A DNA stretch of 64,000 nt. It comes from CF-13 sp036782775. Lineage in GTDB: Bacteria > Chloroflexota > Dormibacteria > CF-121. Of the stretch, positions 25,189 to 33,122 are shown one piece after another. The notes beneath the pieces were generated by a model. The model had not been told where the DNA came from. It was given only the letters and a program-made list of their open reading frames with translations, and did no database searches. Both the position numbers and the translations under genes were made by a program. The stretch covers positions 1 through 64,000 of the forward strand of contig DAIPYJ010000008.1 of the NCBI GenBank assembly GCA_036782775.1. Reading direction: 5' to 3'. Each line of letters starts with the position of its first letter. Within the stretch, counting starts at the first letter, position 1.

Positions 25189-26181
25189 ATGGAGCTTGGA
25201 TTTTCGCTCTCGAGCGAACTACATGGCCCTCGCGAGTTAGTCGGTCAGGCGAAGCGGGCGGAAGAGATCGGCATGACGTTCTGCATGATCTCGGACCACT
25301 TTCATCCCTGGACCGACAAACAGGGGCAGAGTCCCTTCGTGTGGAGCGTGGTCGGCGGGATCGCGCAGGCAACCTCCCGACTGCGGCTTGGCACCGGCGT
25401 CACCTGTCCGCTGGTTCGAATTCATTCGGCGATCGTCGCGCAGGCGGCCGCGACCTCTGCCGCCATCATGCCGGGGCGCTTCATGCTCGGCCTGGGGACC
25501 GGGGAAAACCTCAACGAACACATCCTGGGTGGTCCGTGGCCGGAGGCTGAGGTGCGCCAGGAGATGCTCGAGGAAGCCGTCCACGTCATCCGCCAGCTCT
25601 GGACCGGCAAGACCGTCAGCCATCGCGGCGAGCACTTCACCGTCGAGAACGCGCGTATCTACACCCTGCCCGAGAAATTGCCGCCGATTCTGGTCGCCGC
25701 GGCCGGTGCGAAATCGGCGAAGCTGGCCGGTCGCATCGGCGACGGGATGGTCGGCACCACTCCTAGCGCCGAGACCATCAAGACCTTCGAGACGTCGGGT
25801 GGCGCGGGCAAGCCTCGCTACGGTCAACTGAGTGTTTGCTTTGACGCCGACGAGCGGCGCGCCCGAAAGCTTGCCTTGGAGCGCTGGCCTACCGCCGGGC
25901 TGGGCGGCGAAATCACCCAGGAGCTCAAGCTGCCGGCGCATTTCGAGCAAGCGACCAGCAAACTGCGCGAAGAGGACGTCGCCGAGACCATCGCCTGCGG
26001 CGCCGATCCGGAGGCGCACAGCGCCCGGATCCAGGAGTACGCCAAAGCTGGCTACGTCCATATTTATGTGCAGCAGGTGGGCACGGACCTCGACGGCTTC
26101 TTCCGGTTCTACCAGCGCGAGGTGTTGCCGCGGGTCGGGCTAGCGAAAGCTCAACCTCAACCGCAGGCCGCCAGGGCGTAG
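25189..26181 (+). CDS. F420-dependent LLM-class oxidoreductase (G6PDH-like, TIGR03557 type)
   Basis: A 330-residue TIM-barrel luciferase-like protein. Start MELGFSLSSELHGPRELV, then SDHFHPW, GTGVTCP, GRFMLGLGTGENLNEH and LEEAVHVIRQLW are characteristic of the F420-dependent glucose-6-phosphate dehydrogenase-like subgroup. These enzymes move hydride between cofactor F420 and a substrate. Presence implies the organism makes or salvages F420. ATG at 25189 is consistent with homologues. The physiological substrate is not known for this subgroup. Confidence 0.9.
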   Translation: MELGFSLSSELHGPRELVGQAKRAEEIGMTFCMISDHFHPWTDKQGQSPFVWSVVGGIAQATSRLRLGTGVTCPLVRIHSAIVAQAAATSAAIMPGRFMLGLGTGENLNEHILGGPWPEAEVRQEMLEEAVHVIRQLWTGKTVSHRGEHFTVENARIYTLPEKLPPILVAAAGAKSAKLAGRIGDGMVGTTPSAETIKTFETSGGAGKPRYGQLSVCFDADERRARKLALERWPTAGLGGEITQELKLPAHFEQATSKLREEDVAETIACGADPEAHSARIQEYAKAGYVHIYVQQVGTDLDGFFRFYQREVLPRVGLAKAQPQPQAARA

Positions 26182-26191
26182 AGTCGACCGG

Positions 26192-26341
26192 ATGGGACGC
26201 CGGCGACGAGATATGAGCGCATTCTGGGAGAACTGGCGGCAGCCGATGCCGCTTAAGGACAAGCTTCGTCTCGTGGTCCGCAATCGACTGCGGATCCCGC
26301 CGCCGCCCTGCTGTGGCCACCCCGGCGAGCCCGGCTGCTGA
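26192..26341 (+). CDS. Small cysteine-containing protein ending in CCGHPGEPGC (49 aa)
   Basis: A 50-codon frame starts 10 bp after the LLM stop at ATG 26192 (or ATG 26213). The product is basic in the middle (MPLKDKLRLVVRNRLRIP) and ends PPPPCCGHPGEPGC. Short proteins with a CCGxxGxPGC tail occur in several Gram-positive and archaeal genomes, to my recollection, with no assigned role. Three cysteines and one histidine could bind a metal. The position right behind a flavin/F420 enzyme suggests a shared transcript. Confidence 0.55.
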   Translation: MGRRRRDMSAFWENWRQPMPLKDKLRLVVRNRLRIPPPPCCGHPGEPGC

Positions 26342-26378
26342 GAGCGTTTGCCAGGCCCGGGTCCGGGCCCCGAGCGGG

Positions 26379-26407
26379 TTGACAACAAACAGACCTTCCA
26401 GTAAAAT
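26379..26407 (+). promoter_or_regulatory. Strong sigma70-type promoter
   Basis: TTGACA (26379-26384), a 17-bp spacer and TAAAAT (26402-26407) form a near-consensus promoter. It reads into the 51-aa membrane protein gene and lies just after the small cysteine-rich gene. Confidence 0.8.
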
Positions 26408-26454
26408 GACAGTTGCGCTATCAAGTTGGGCGATATTCGATATGGGAGGTCTTC

Positions 26455-26610
26455 ATGGCTAGTTTGATCTGGACGATCGTCGTCGTTCTCTTCGTCCTCT
26501 GGCTGATCGGCTTCGCCATCCACATCGGCGGAGCGCTGATCAACATCCTGCTGGTACTCGCGATCATCGGGATCATCTACAACTTGCTGGTCGGTCGCCG
26601 AGCGGTCTAG
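26455..26610 (+). CDS. Small Lmo0937-type membrane protein (51 aa)
   Basis: MASLIWTIVVVLFVLWLIGF at the start, then a GG-containing turn and a second hydrophobic helix ending in LLVGRRAV, matches the small two-helix membrane proteins annotated as the Lmo0937 family. GGGAGG lies 5-10 nt before ATG 26455. It has its own near-consensus promoter and a strong terminator, so it is a monocistronic, probably highly expressed gene. It precedes a PspC/toastrack pair, and such peptides are commonly near envelope-stress genes. Function is unknown. Confidence 0.8.
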   Translation: MASLIWTIVVVLFVLWLIGFAIHIGGALINILLVLAIIGIIYNLLVGRRAV

Positions 26611-26631
26611 CCGGAGCAGGCAGCAAGCAAA

Positions 26632-26655
26632 GGGCGCGCGTCGCGCCCTTTTTTT
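26632..26655 (+). terminator. Rho-independent terminator
   Basis: GGGCGCG (26632-26638), loop CGT, CGCGCCC (26642-26648), then seven T residues. It ends the transcript of the 51-aa membrane protein. Confidence 0.92.
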
Positions 26656-26707
26656 GTGCCAAAGCGACACAGATTCGACGAAATCGCCTGCGATAATCGC
26701 CCGCAGG

Positions 26708-27154
26708 ATGAGCCAGAGCACCGGCACCGTCCTGCGGAGAGGATCCGACCGCGTCCTGGGCGGAGTCTGTTCCGGCCTGGCCGAGTACTTCGGGGTCGAT
26801 CCCCTGTTCGTGCGGATTGTCTTCGTCGTGCTCACGATCCTGCAGGGGGCTGGGATCCTGATCTATTTCGTGCTTTGGCTGCTGATGAAGCCGCCGGTCG
26901 ACGAGCCCACCGGCCCAAAGCTTGCCGAGCGCCTGCGGACCATGGGCGATGAAATCCGGTCAGACTTTCGCGGCGATGCAGGCTCCGGTGGGGCGACGGT
27001 GAACCGGACGCTCTGGCTAGGAGTCATCCTGATCGGCCTCGGTGCCTATTTCTTGATCAGCAACCTCGGTCTGCTGAACGGCTTTCGCTGGGACCTGTTC
27101 TGGCCGGCGGTCCTGATTGCGATCGGAGTCTTCGTCCTGGTGCGCAGGCGCTGA
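26708..27154 (+). CDS. PspC-domain membrane protein
   Basis: A 148-residue protein with an N-terminal PspC domain (VLRRGSDRVLGGVCSGLAEY, FGVDPLFVRIVFVVLTIL), one or two helices, then a second hydrophobic block (LWLGVILIGLGAYFLISNLG, FWPAVLIAIGVFVLVRRR) like the DUF5668/LiaF N-terminal unit. PspC proteins sense or buffer membrane stress. ATG at 26708 follows GCAGG. The next gene starts 4 bp after its stop and encodes a toastrack protein, so the two form an envelope-stress operon. Confidence 0.85.
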   Translation: MSQSTGTVLRRGSDRVLGGVCSGLAEYFGVDPLFVRIVFVVLTILQGAGILIYFVLWLLMKPPVDEPTGPKLAERLRTMGDEIRSDFRGDAGSGGATVNRTLWLGVILIGLGAYFLISNLGLLNGFRWDLFWPAVLIAIGVFVLVRRR

Positions 27155-27158
27155 CGTG

Positions 27159-28058
27159 ATGCGGACCCGGAACCTGGTGCTGCCGATCGCGCTGATCGCC
27201 ATCGGCGCGCTGATCCTGCTCGCCAACCTCGGGGTGCTCTCGACCGAGGCGCTACAGCGGCTCGCCGATCTCTGGCCGCTGATCCTGATCATCATCGGCT
27301 TGCAACTCGTCTTGAATCACGTCCTGCCGCGCCCGCAGGCGACGGCGATCGGCCTGGCGCTCACGGCGCTGATCGTGATTGCCGCAGTCGCCTACGCCGC
27401 CCTGGCCCCGAAAACCGCCGCGGCGACGCAGCGGGTCAGTTCGCCGATCGGCGGCCTTAGCTCAGGGGTCCTCGACCTCGATTACGGTGCCGCCTCGATC
27501 ACGATGCAGGCGGGCGATACCGGCAACGACCTCTATCGCGCCACCATCGCTTATCCGGGCGACGAAAATGCCCCGACCGTCAACTTCGATCAATCGACCG
27601 GCACGGTCAGCATCAGTGAGAACGGCACGTTCGGCGGCTTTCACTTATTCGGATCAGGCGACCGCAAGCTCAACATCACGCTCTCGAGCCGCGTCCCATG
27701 GACGATCCGCATGTCGGGCGGCGCCTCGGGACTTCACTTCGACCTGCGTCAGCTGCAACTGACCAATTTCGAAATCAACGGCGGGGCAAGCTCGGTCAAC
27801 GGCCAGCTTGGACCGCCGAAGGGCACGGTGGCGCTGAACATTTCGGGCGGAGCCAGCAAGGTAGCGCTGCGGATTCCATCGGGCTCACAGTGGAGCGTTG
27901 CCCTCGAGGGTGGCGTGAGCAGCCTGAGCATCGATGGCAAGAGCTCGGGCGCGCTCGGCAACGAAACCAAGCAGAGCAGCGGGTACACCGGCGCGAGCGA
28001 TCGGTTCGATATCAGGGTGAGCGGCGGCGTCTCCCATCTCGACCTCAACACGAAGTAG
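27159..28058 (+). CDS. Toastrack (LiaF-like) membrane protein
   Basis: A 299-residue protein: two or three N-terminal helices (DUF5668-like, residues ~5-85), then an extracytoplasmic beta-helix 'toastrack' domain with Gly/Ser/Val-rich repeats (MSGGASGLHFDLRQLQLT, INGGASSVNGQLG, ISGGASKVALRIP, VSGGVSHLDLNTK). The domain is shared with LiaF, PspC-associated and YvlB-like proteins and probably senses cell-envelope perturbation. It is coupled to the upstream PspC gene; GTG of a phosphatase gene follows after 4 bp. Confidence 0.85.
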   Translation: MRTRNLVLPIALIAIGALILLANLGVLSTEALQRLADLWPLILIIIGLQLVLNHVLPRPQATAIGLALTALIVIAAVAYAALAPKTAAATQRVSSPIGGLSSGVLDLDYGAASITMQAGDTGNDLYRATIAYPGDENAPTVNFDQSTGTVSISENGTFGGFHLFGSGDRKLNITLSSRVPWTIRMSGGASGLHFDLRQLQLTNFEINGGASSVNGQLGPPKGTVALNISGGASKVALRIPSGSQWSVALEGGVSSLSIDGKSSGALGNETKQSSGYTGASDRFDIRVSGGVSHLDLNTK

Positions 28059-28062
28059 CCCC

Positions 28063-28641
28063 GTGCCGACGCAGCAAGTGGTGCTGGTGCGCCACGGCGA
28101 AACGGAATGGAGCAAAGACGGGCGCCATACCGGGACCAGCGACATCCCGCTTACTGAACATGGGCGCGAAGAAGCTCGTCGACTCAAGCCCGAGCTTCAA
28201 CACTGGCGGTTCGCCCTGGTGCTGAGCAGCCCGCTGCAACGGTCGGTCGAGACCTGCCGGCTCGCGGGCTACGGCGATGGCGTGCAGCTTCGGCCAGACC
28301 TGGTCGAGTGGGACTACGGCAGCTACGACGGCAAGACCTCGAAGCAGATCGAAGCCGAGCGGCCTGGCTGGTCGCTGTGGCGAGATGGGGGCCCCGACGG
28401 CGAGACGGCGGAAGACGTCGCCAGACGGGTCGACCGGGTGATCGCCGAGGTGCGCGCTGTCGAGGGAAATGCGCTGGTCTTTGCGCATGGCCACGTGCTG
28501 CGGGTATTGGCCGCGCGCTGGCTGGGAGAGGCGCCCGCAGATGGACGGCTCTACGCACTCGACACGGCAGCGCTGAGCGTGCTCGGCTATGAACATCAGG
28601 ACGCCGTGATCTCACGCTGGAATCAGCCGCCTCCCGGCTAG
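28063..28641 (+). CDS. Histidine phosphatase family protein (phosphoglycerate mutase-like)
   Basis: A 192-residue histidine phosphatase. The catalytic RHG motif is in VVLVRHGETEWSKDGRHTG, the second arginine in SSPLQRSVETC, the acid in VEWDYGSYDG and the second histidine in VFAHGHVLRVLA. Members dephosphorylate small molecules or act as mutases; the short length favours phosphatase activity. It starts with GTG 28063, four bases after the toastrack gene, and is probably in the same operon. Confidence 0.9.
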   Translation: MPTQQVVLVRHGETEWSKDGRHTGTSDIPLTEHGREEARRLKPELQHWRFALVLSSPLQRSVETCRLAGYGDGVQLRPDLVEWDYGSYDGKTSKQIEAERPGWSLWRDGGPDGETAEDVARRVDRVIAEVRAVEGNALVFAHGHVLRVLAARWLGEAPADGRLYALDTAALSVLGYEHQDAVISRWNQPPPG

Positions 28642-28732
28642 CTCGCTCACCGCGGCTCGGCGTGCACGGTGCGTGATCTGCTAGGGTGGCCGGCAGGAGA
28701 CCCGTTCGGGAGAGGGGAAGGAGGGAAACTGA

Positions 28733-28900
28733 ATGGGACTGTTTTCCGACCGTCGCCGGCTGCCTCGATCGATCGAGCGAGCCGCCCGGGGCGTCCGGTC
28801 GACTGCGGAGGCCGCCAGCAATGACGCCCGGGTCGTCGCCATCGTCCTCGTTCTCGCCGCTGCGGCGCTCGCGGTGGAGATGACGGCCAGCTTCAAGTAA
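28733..28900 (+). CDS. Small membrane protein (55 aa)
   Basis: ATG at 28733 is preceded by GGGGAAGGAGGGAAACTGA, a strong ribosome site. The 55-residue product has an arginine-rich N-terminal half (FSDRRRLPRSIERAARGVRS) and a C-terminal hydrophobic helix (VVAIVLVLAAAALAVEM). No family is recognised. It lies alone between the phosphatase and isocitrate lyase genes. Confidence 0.6.
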   Translation: MGLFSDRRRLPRSIERAARGVRSTAEAASNDARVVAIVLVLAAAALAVEMTASFK

Positions 28901-28935
28901 TAGATTTTCCCTATCGGCCCAATCGCCAAAAACGA

Positions 28936-28964
28936 TTGGACTTGATGACTGGTAAGCTGATAGC
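28936..28964 (+). promoter_or_regulatory. Possible promoter upstream of the aceA unit
   Basis: TTGGAC (28936-28941), a 17-bp spacer and GATAGC (28959-28964) lie shortly before the 40-codon frame that precedes aceA. The match is moderate. Confidence 0.4.
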
Positions 28965-28973
28965 TTGACTTCC

Positions 28974-29096
28974 ATGATCAGCATGGAAGGGTACAAATTG
29001 CAGGCGATCGACCGCGATGAGCTCCAGGCATGTCGGGCCGAGACCGTTGAGTGCGGCTGCCCGGACGACTGCGAACGCGACCACGGGAACGAGTAG
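28974..29096 (+). CDS. Possible small cysteine-containing peptide upstream of aceA (40 aa)
   Basis: ATG at 28974 or 28983 opens a frame ending 10 bp before the aceA ATG. The product contains CRAETVECGCPDDCERDHGNE with four cysteines, suggesting a metal-binding tail. It starts about 10 nt after the candidate -10, so it would be nearly leaderless. Short length makes chance possible; the compact spacing to aceA is the main support. Confidence 0.4.
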   Translation: MISMEGYKLQAIDRDELQACRAETVECGCPDDCERDHGNE

Positions 29097-29106
29097 GGAA
29101 GCGCCC

Positions 29107-30261
29107 ATGAACCGCGTGGCTGTGCCCAGCAGCGGGCAGCTGGTGGCGAGCCCACTGCTCCCCGAGGGCTTCAAGATCCCTGCCTCCCGCTTCGTGCACC
29201 CCAGCACTCGCATGCGCGAGCTGCTCGAGACCGAGCCATTCCTGTTTGGGCCGGGCGTCTACGACGCGATGGGCGCCGAGCTCGTCATGTACCACGGCTT
29301 CAAGGCCGTCTACTTCAGCGGTTATTCGTTCGCGATCGGCCACCTCGGCACCACCGACATGGACCTCTATTCGAACGTCGAGATCGCCGACGCGGCGCGC
29401 CGGACGGTGAGCGCCCTGCGCAAGTTCCAGCTGACCATGGCGGTCGGCGATCCGGAAAAGGGGGTCAAGCCGAAGCACCTGGACATCCCGCCGGTGATCG
29501 TCGACATGGACGGCGGTTACGGCAACATCTTCAACGTCCAGCGGACGACCGAGCTGTATGTAAACGCCGGCGTCGCGGCGGCGCACATCGAGGACCAGGT
29601 GCTGCCTAAGCGTTGCGGCCACATCGGCGGCAAGGCCCTGATCCCGGTCAACGAGATGGTCGGCAAGTTACGGATGGCGCGTGCGGTCGCCGACGACCTT
29701 GGCAATCGCGACTTCGTGATCATCGCCCGGACGGACGGCCTCAGCGCCGTCGACGCGCCGGAGTCGCTGCGGAAAATGGAGCTGGCCGTCGACCGTGGAT
29801 TGCGCTACCTCGATACCGGCATCCCGGACATGTTGTGGTGCGAGTTTCCGACGTCGGACCGCGAGGCGGTCGAGACCTTCACCGAGCAGATCAAGAAGCG
29901 GTTCCCGGACGCCCGCTTCGCCTTCAACTGGTCGTCGTCGTTCAAGTGGTTCAAGGATCCGAACCCACTGACCTTCGCGGAGCTCGGCGAGATGGGAATG
30001 AAGTTCATCTTCATCACGCTGGGCGCGCAACACGCCGAGGGCCTCGGATTGAGCGAACTGCTGCAGGCGATGTCGACGGAGCAGCAGCAGGGGTACATCG
30101 AGCTGCAGAAGAAGGAGTTCGCACAGGGCGCCGACATCCCGACGAAAAGTCACCACTTCTTCTCGGGCGTGCCGTACCACCACCTCGTGGGCAAGACCTA
30201 CGACGCCGCGCGCCTGGGCAAAGAGTTCGTCGAGGAACTGCCCGAAGACCGCGTCGTCTAG
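29107..30261 (+). CDS. aceA: Isocitrate lyase
   Basis: A 384-residue protein of the isocitrate lyase/PEP mutase superfamily. The catalytic loop PKRCGHIGGK (Cys170) is the K(K/R)CGH signature of true isocitrate lyases, and metal-binding VDMDGGYGN and IARTDGLSAV are present, with FNWSSSFKW. It splits isocitrate into glyoxylate and succinate for growth on acetate or fatty acids. Malate synthase is not adjacent. The chosen ATG has GGGAAG upstream. A shorter-than-E. coli length (384 vs ~430) fits the bacterial subgroup found in actinobacteria-like lineages. Confidence 0.92.
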   Translation: MNRVAVPSSGQLVASPLLPEGFKIPASRFVHPSTRMRELLETEPFLFGPGVYDAMGAELVMYHGFKAVYFSGYSFAIGHLGTTDMDLYSNVEIADAARRTVSALRKFQLTMAVGDPEKGVKPKHLDIPPVIVDMDGGYGNIFNVQRTTELYVNAGVAAAHIEDQVLPKRCGHIGGKALIPVNEMVGKLRMARAVADDLGNRDFVIIARTDGLSAVDAPESLRKMELAVDRGLRYLDTGIPDMLWCEFPTSDREAVETFTEQIKKRFPDARFAFNWSSSFKWFKDPNPLTFAELGEMGMKFIFITLGAQHAEGLGLSELLQAMSTEQQQGYIELQKKEFAQGADIPTKSHHFFSGVPYHHLVGKTYDAARLGKEFVEELPEDRVV

Positions 30262-30264
30262 TCG

Positions 30265-30558
30265 CTATAGATGGAATCCGGCTGCGAGATAGAGGAGAAC
30301 GAGGCTGGCAAGGCCTCGTAAACCCACAAAGAACCAGCTGTAGGCGCGGAGTTTCGCCGCTGCTTTATAGAGAAGGGCGCGAACCGCAGCTTCGGCGAGC
30401 ATGGCCACGCCAAAGCATGCGAGCCCGATGCGAGCCAGGGAAACGGAGTTAGCGACGGCGCCGAGAGCGACTAAGACCGCTCCGACAATGAGGCCGCCCA
30501 TCCATAAGGCGAGCCAGAGCCCGGCCCGCCTCTTAAAGCGATTGAAGTCTTGAATCAA
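30265..30558 (-). CDS. Small integral membrane protein (97 aa)
   Basis: Starting at TTG 30558, the product has three hydrophobic helices separated by basic loops (NRFKRRAG; YKAAAKLRAYS). It begins 9 bp after the LysR gene and is probably co-transcribed with it. The 3' end stops 3 bp from the convergent aceA stop. No family is recognised. Confidence 0.6.
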   Translation of the reverse strand: MIQDFNRFKRRAGLWLALWMGGLIVGAVLVALGAVANSVSLARIGLACFGVAMLAEAAVRALLYKAAAKLRAYSWFFVGLRGLASLVLLYLAAGFHL

Positions 30559-30566
30559 AGTCGCCG

Positions 30567-31469
30567 CTAGGACGCTAAAGCTGTTGGGTCTGCCTCGCGG
30601 ACCATATTCAAAAAGGCTGCTACGGTTCCGGAAGGGCGACCCTGGTCGCGGCGGCGGATCAGCACGATCTTCTGGGTGACCGCAGGGGCGTCCGCTACGG
30701 TAACTTCAACCAGCGATTTGCCGGCGAGCTCGCCGGCAACGGCGCTTCGCGGTAGCAAGGCGATGCCCAGCTTGCGCTCGACCATCTTCTTGGTCGCATC
30801 GATGTTGTCCAGCTCCATGACCTCGCGCGGGGTGACGCCAAGGCTTAGAAAGTACGACTGCGTGAGTTCGTAGTAGCTCGAGGTGCGGTCGAAGAAGATC
30901 AACCGCTCAGTCGCGACGTCGGCTATCCCCACTTTCGATCGCTTGGCGAACGGGTGACCAGGCGGAACGACGAGCACCAGGGCGTCTTCATAGAGCGGGA
31001 ACGACTCGATGTCAGGATGCCGCAGCGCGCGTACCATCGCCAGCTGGACTTCTTCGCGGAGCAGCATCTGGAGGACGTCTTCGGAGTGCCCGGTGCGGAC
31101 CGCGACCTCGACGCGAGGATATGCCCCGGCGAAGCGCTGCAACAGCGCCGGCAGAACGTAGGTGCTGACGGCTGGCGCCGCGCCAAGCACCAGACGTCCG
31201 GCTGAGGCCGACCGCGCATCGGCCAGTGCCTGGCGCCCGTCGCGGACGGCGCGAATCGCTCGCTCGGCGTAGGGCAGAAAGGCGCGGCCGGCGTCGGTCA
31301 GGCGCATGCCTCGACGGGTCCGCGCAAAGAGCGGCTCGCCCAGTTCCCGCTCGAGGGCGTGCAGGCGAGCGGTCAGCGTGGGCTGGGTCACGAACATCGC
31401 CTCGGCGGCGCGGCTGACATTGCCGCGCCGGGCAACCTCCAGGAAGCCCTCGATCTGGCCGAGCAGCAC
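30567..31469 (-). CDS. LysR-family transcriptional regulator
   Basis: A 300-residue LysR regulator. The N-terminal winged helix reads FLEVARRGNVSRAAEAMFVT followed by QPTLTARLHALERELG, and residues ~90-295 are the periplasmic-binding-like effector domain (LVLGAAPAVSTYVLPALL; DNIDATKKMVERKLGIALLP), resembling CysB/CbbR-type regulators. GTG at 31469 follows TTGACG-17-TATAGC by 7 nt, so the mRNA is leaderless. Next to isocitrate lyase, it could regulate carbon metabolism, but the orientation (convergent) does not prove it. Confidence 0.92.
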   Translation of the reverse strand: MLLGQIEGFLEVARRGNVSRAAEAMFVTQPTLTARLHALERELGEPLFARTRRGMRLTDAGRAFLPYAERAIRAVRDGRQALADARSASAGRLVLGAAPAVSTYVLPALLQRFAGAYPRVEVAVRTGHSEDVLQMLLREEVQLAMVRALRHPDIESFPLYEDALVLVVPPGHPFAKRSKVGIADVATERLIFFDRTSSYYELTQSYFLSLGVTPREVMELDNIDATKKMVERKLGIALLPRSAVAGELAGKSLVEVTVADAPAVTQKIVLIRRRDQGRPSGTVAAFLNMVREADPTALAS

Positions 31470-31476
31470 GGCTCTA

Positions 31477-31505
31477 GCTATAGGGCTTTTTTATCGCGGC
31501 GTCAA
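31477..31505 (-). promoter_or_regulatory. Promoter of the LysR gene (leaderless)
   Basis: On the minus strand TTGACG (31505-31500), a 17-bp spacer and TATAGC (31482-31477) end 7 nt before the GTG start codon. Confidence 0.75.
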
Positions 31506-31508
31506 CGA

Positions 31509-31733
31509 TTATTCGGCCGGCCTGTCCTCGTAATCAGCCTCGGAGGTCGGCTGACCCTCGACCCAGGTCTCACTGGCCGGGGGGACCACCGGGTTGTCAC
31601 TCTGCGGTGCCGACTGACCGCTGACGGGTGCTTCGCCGGTGCGGACGGAGGGATCCTGTTCGCTCTGGCCGGCGTCCTGGTTCGGCTCTGCGGGTTCTGG
31701 ACGATTCCGAAGCTGGTCGGTGTTCTGGTCCAT
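31509..31733 (-). CDS. Possible disordered acidic protein (74 aa)
   Basis: From ATG 31733 the frame encodes a Gln/Glu/Pro/Asn/Ser-rich low-complexity chain (MDQNTDQLRNRPEPAEPNQD ... YEDRPAE) with no hydrophobic core. GGAG is only 2 nt before this ATG; GTG at 31763 is an alternative. It is the only coding-like frame in the ~440 bp between the LysR and ABC permease starts. Beyond it, 31764-31908 contains no gene, only the GAGGAGGAGG ribosome site of the permease. Confidence 0.35.
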   Translation of the reverse strand: MDQNTDQLRNRPEPAEPNQDAGQSEQDPSVRTGEAPVSGQSAPQSDNPVVPPASETWVEGQPTSEADYEDRPAE

Positions 31734-31908
31734 AGCTCCATGCTGCCGCATGACGGGTGTCACAGGGAAGTCCTGACGACTGTGACTGGCCGCTGGATCC
31801 GATCGGCGATACCGTCATGACGTAGTTCCGCGAACCCCTGGCCATCAAATCGCGGCAATTGCTGGAGACACTCGATCCCGTCAAGCGACTCAAGAGGAGG
31901 AGGATCTC

Positions 31909-33111
31909 ATGGAAATCATTCGAAACCTGACGCGGCGAAAGCTGCGCAATATCCTGACGATCAGCGGCATCGTGATCGGTGTCCTCGCGCTGGTGACGAT
32001 GGGCTCGCTGGCCGAAAAGTTCAACGCGCTGCTCGCGGGCGGTGCCAGTTACTTCGGCTCCAACATCCAGGTCAGCGACGACACCTCGTCCGCGTTCGGC
32101 GGGTTCGGCGGCGGTGGCCTGCTGAGCCTCGACAAGGCGCAGCAGATCGAGGCCGTCAACGGCGTGGCGGCGGCGTTCCCCGAGGTCAGTGTCAGCGCCA
32201 AGCCTGGGGCGACCAATGTCGTCTCGCTGGGAATTCCGGACTTCATTGCCAGCACCGACCCGGCGGAGCGAGGCTACGGCTCGTTTCACACCAACCTGGC
32301 GAAAGGCCGCGACATCAATCCCAATGGCAGCGGCGAGATCGTGCTCGGATCGGACTTCGCGAGTGAGTTCAAGAAGTCAGTTGGTGACTCGATCGTCCTC
32401 CCGGTGCGACCGAAGGATGCACCTGCCGATTTTGTCAGCCATACCTACACGGTGGTCGGCATCCTGGCCAAGACGCAGACCGCGCCGGACACCGGCGCCT
32501 ACGTCAGCCTGACCGATGCGCAGACCCTGCTCAAGGAAAGCCTGCCGGCGAGCGTCCGCAACAGCATCGATATCAGCAAGCTCGTCAATGGCATCACGGT
32601 CTATGGGACGCCAGGCACCAACCTCGACAATCTGGCCGTGACCATCAACCAGCAGGTGCCCGGAGTGAAAGCAACCAAACCCAGCGAGCTGGTGGCCTCA
32701 TTCAACGCGGGCGGGGCGCTGTTTACCGCGATCACAACCGGCGCCGCGCTTCTCGCGCTCGTCGTCGGCGGCCTCTCGGTCGTCAACACCATGCTGATGG
32801 CGGTCAGCGAGCGCGTTCGCGAGATCGGCCTCAAGAAAGCCGTCGGCGCGCACGTCAGCCACATCCTTCGCGAGTACCTCGCCGAATCGGTGACCATTGG
32901 CCTGCTCGCGGGGCTGATCGGCGTGCTGCTGGGCTGGGGCGTGACCAGCCTGCTGAACGCCGGCAATCCGAACCTGGGACTGTTCCTGTTGACCTGGCGC
33001 CTCGTGATCCTGTCCCTCGTCTTCGCCATCGGGCTCGGCGCGGTCGCCGGCATCATCCCCGCCATGCGCGCCGCCCGGATGGACCCGGTGCGGGCATTGC
33101 GTGCGGCTTAG
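31909..33111 (+). CDS. ABC transporter permease (MacB/FtsX-like)
   Basis: A 400-residue permease with one N-terminal helix (NILTISGIVIGVLALVTMGS), a ~230-residue extracytoplasmic MacB-PCD domain and three C-terminal helices containing the FtsX domain (ISxxNTMLMAVSERVREIGL-like block: VVNTMLMAVSERVREIGLKK split). The end AARMDPVRALRA is standard. MacB-type permeases work in mechanotransmission for export of peptides, lipoproteins or antibiotics. GAGGAGGAGG precedes the ATG. The ATPase follows after 11 bp and a two-component system after that. Confidence 0.92.
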   Translation: MEIIRNLTRRKLRNILTISGIVIGVLALVTMGSLAEKFNALLAGGASYFGSNIQVSDDTSSAFGGFGGGGLLSLDKAQQIEAVNGVAAAFPEVSVSAKPGATNVVSLGIPDFIASTDPAERGYGSFHTNLAKGRDINPNGSGEIVLGSDFASEFKKSVGDSIVLPVRPKDAPADFVSHTYTVVGILAKTQTAPDTGAYVSLTDAQTLLKESLPASVRNSIDISKLVNGITVYGTPGTNLDNLAVTINQQVPGVKATKPSELVASFNAGGALFTAITTGAALLALVVGGLSVVNTMLMAVSERVREIGLKKAVGAHVSHILREYLAESVTIGLLAGLIGVLLGWGVTSLLNAGNPNLGLFLLTWRLVILSLVFAIGLGAVAGIIPAMRAARMDPVRALRAA

Positions 33112-33122
33112 GAGGACTGCAA

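Noticed and set aside
26341..26378. GGCCCGG/CCGGGCC hairpin as terminator after the small cysteine gene
   Set aside because: GC arms are present but no T-tract follows; the next element is a promoter.
31359..31820. Plus-strand frame of 153 codons before the ABC permease
   Set aside because: Overlaps the start of lysR antisense, no ribosome site, no domain.
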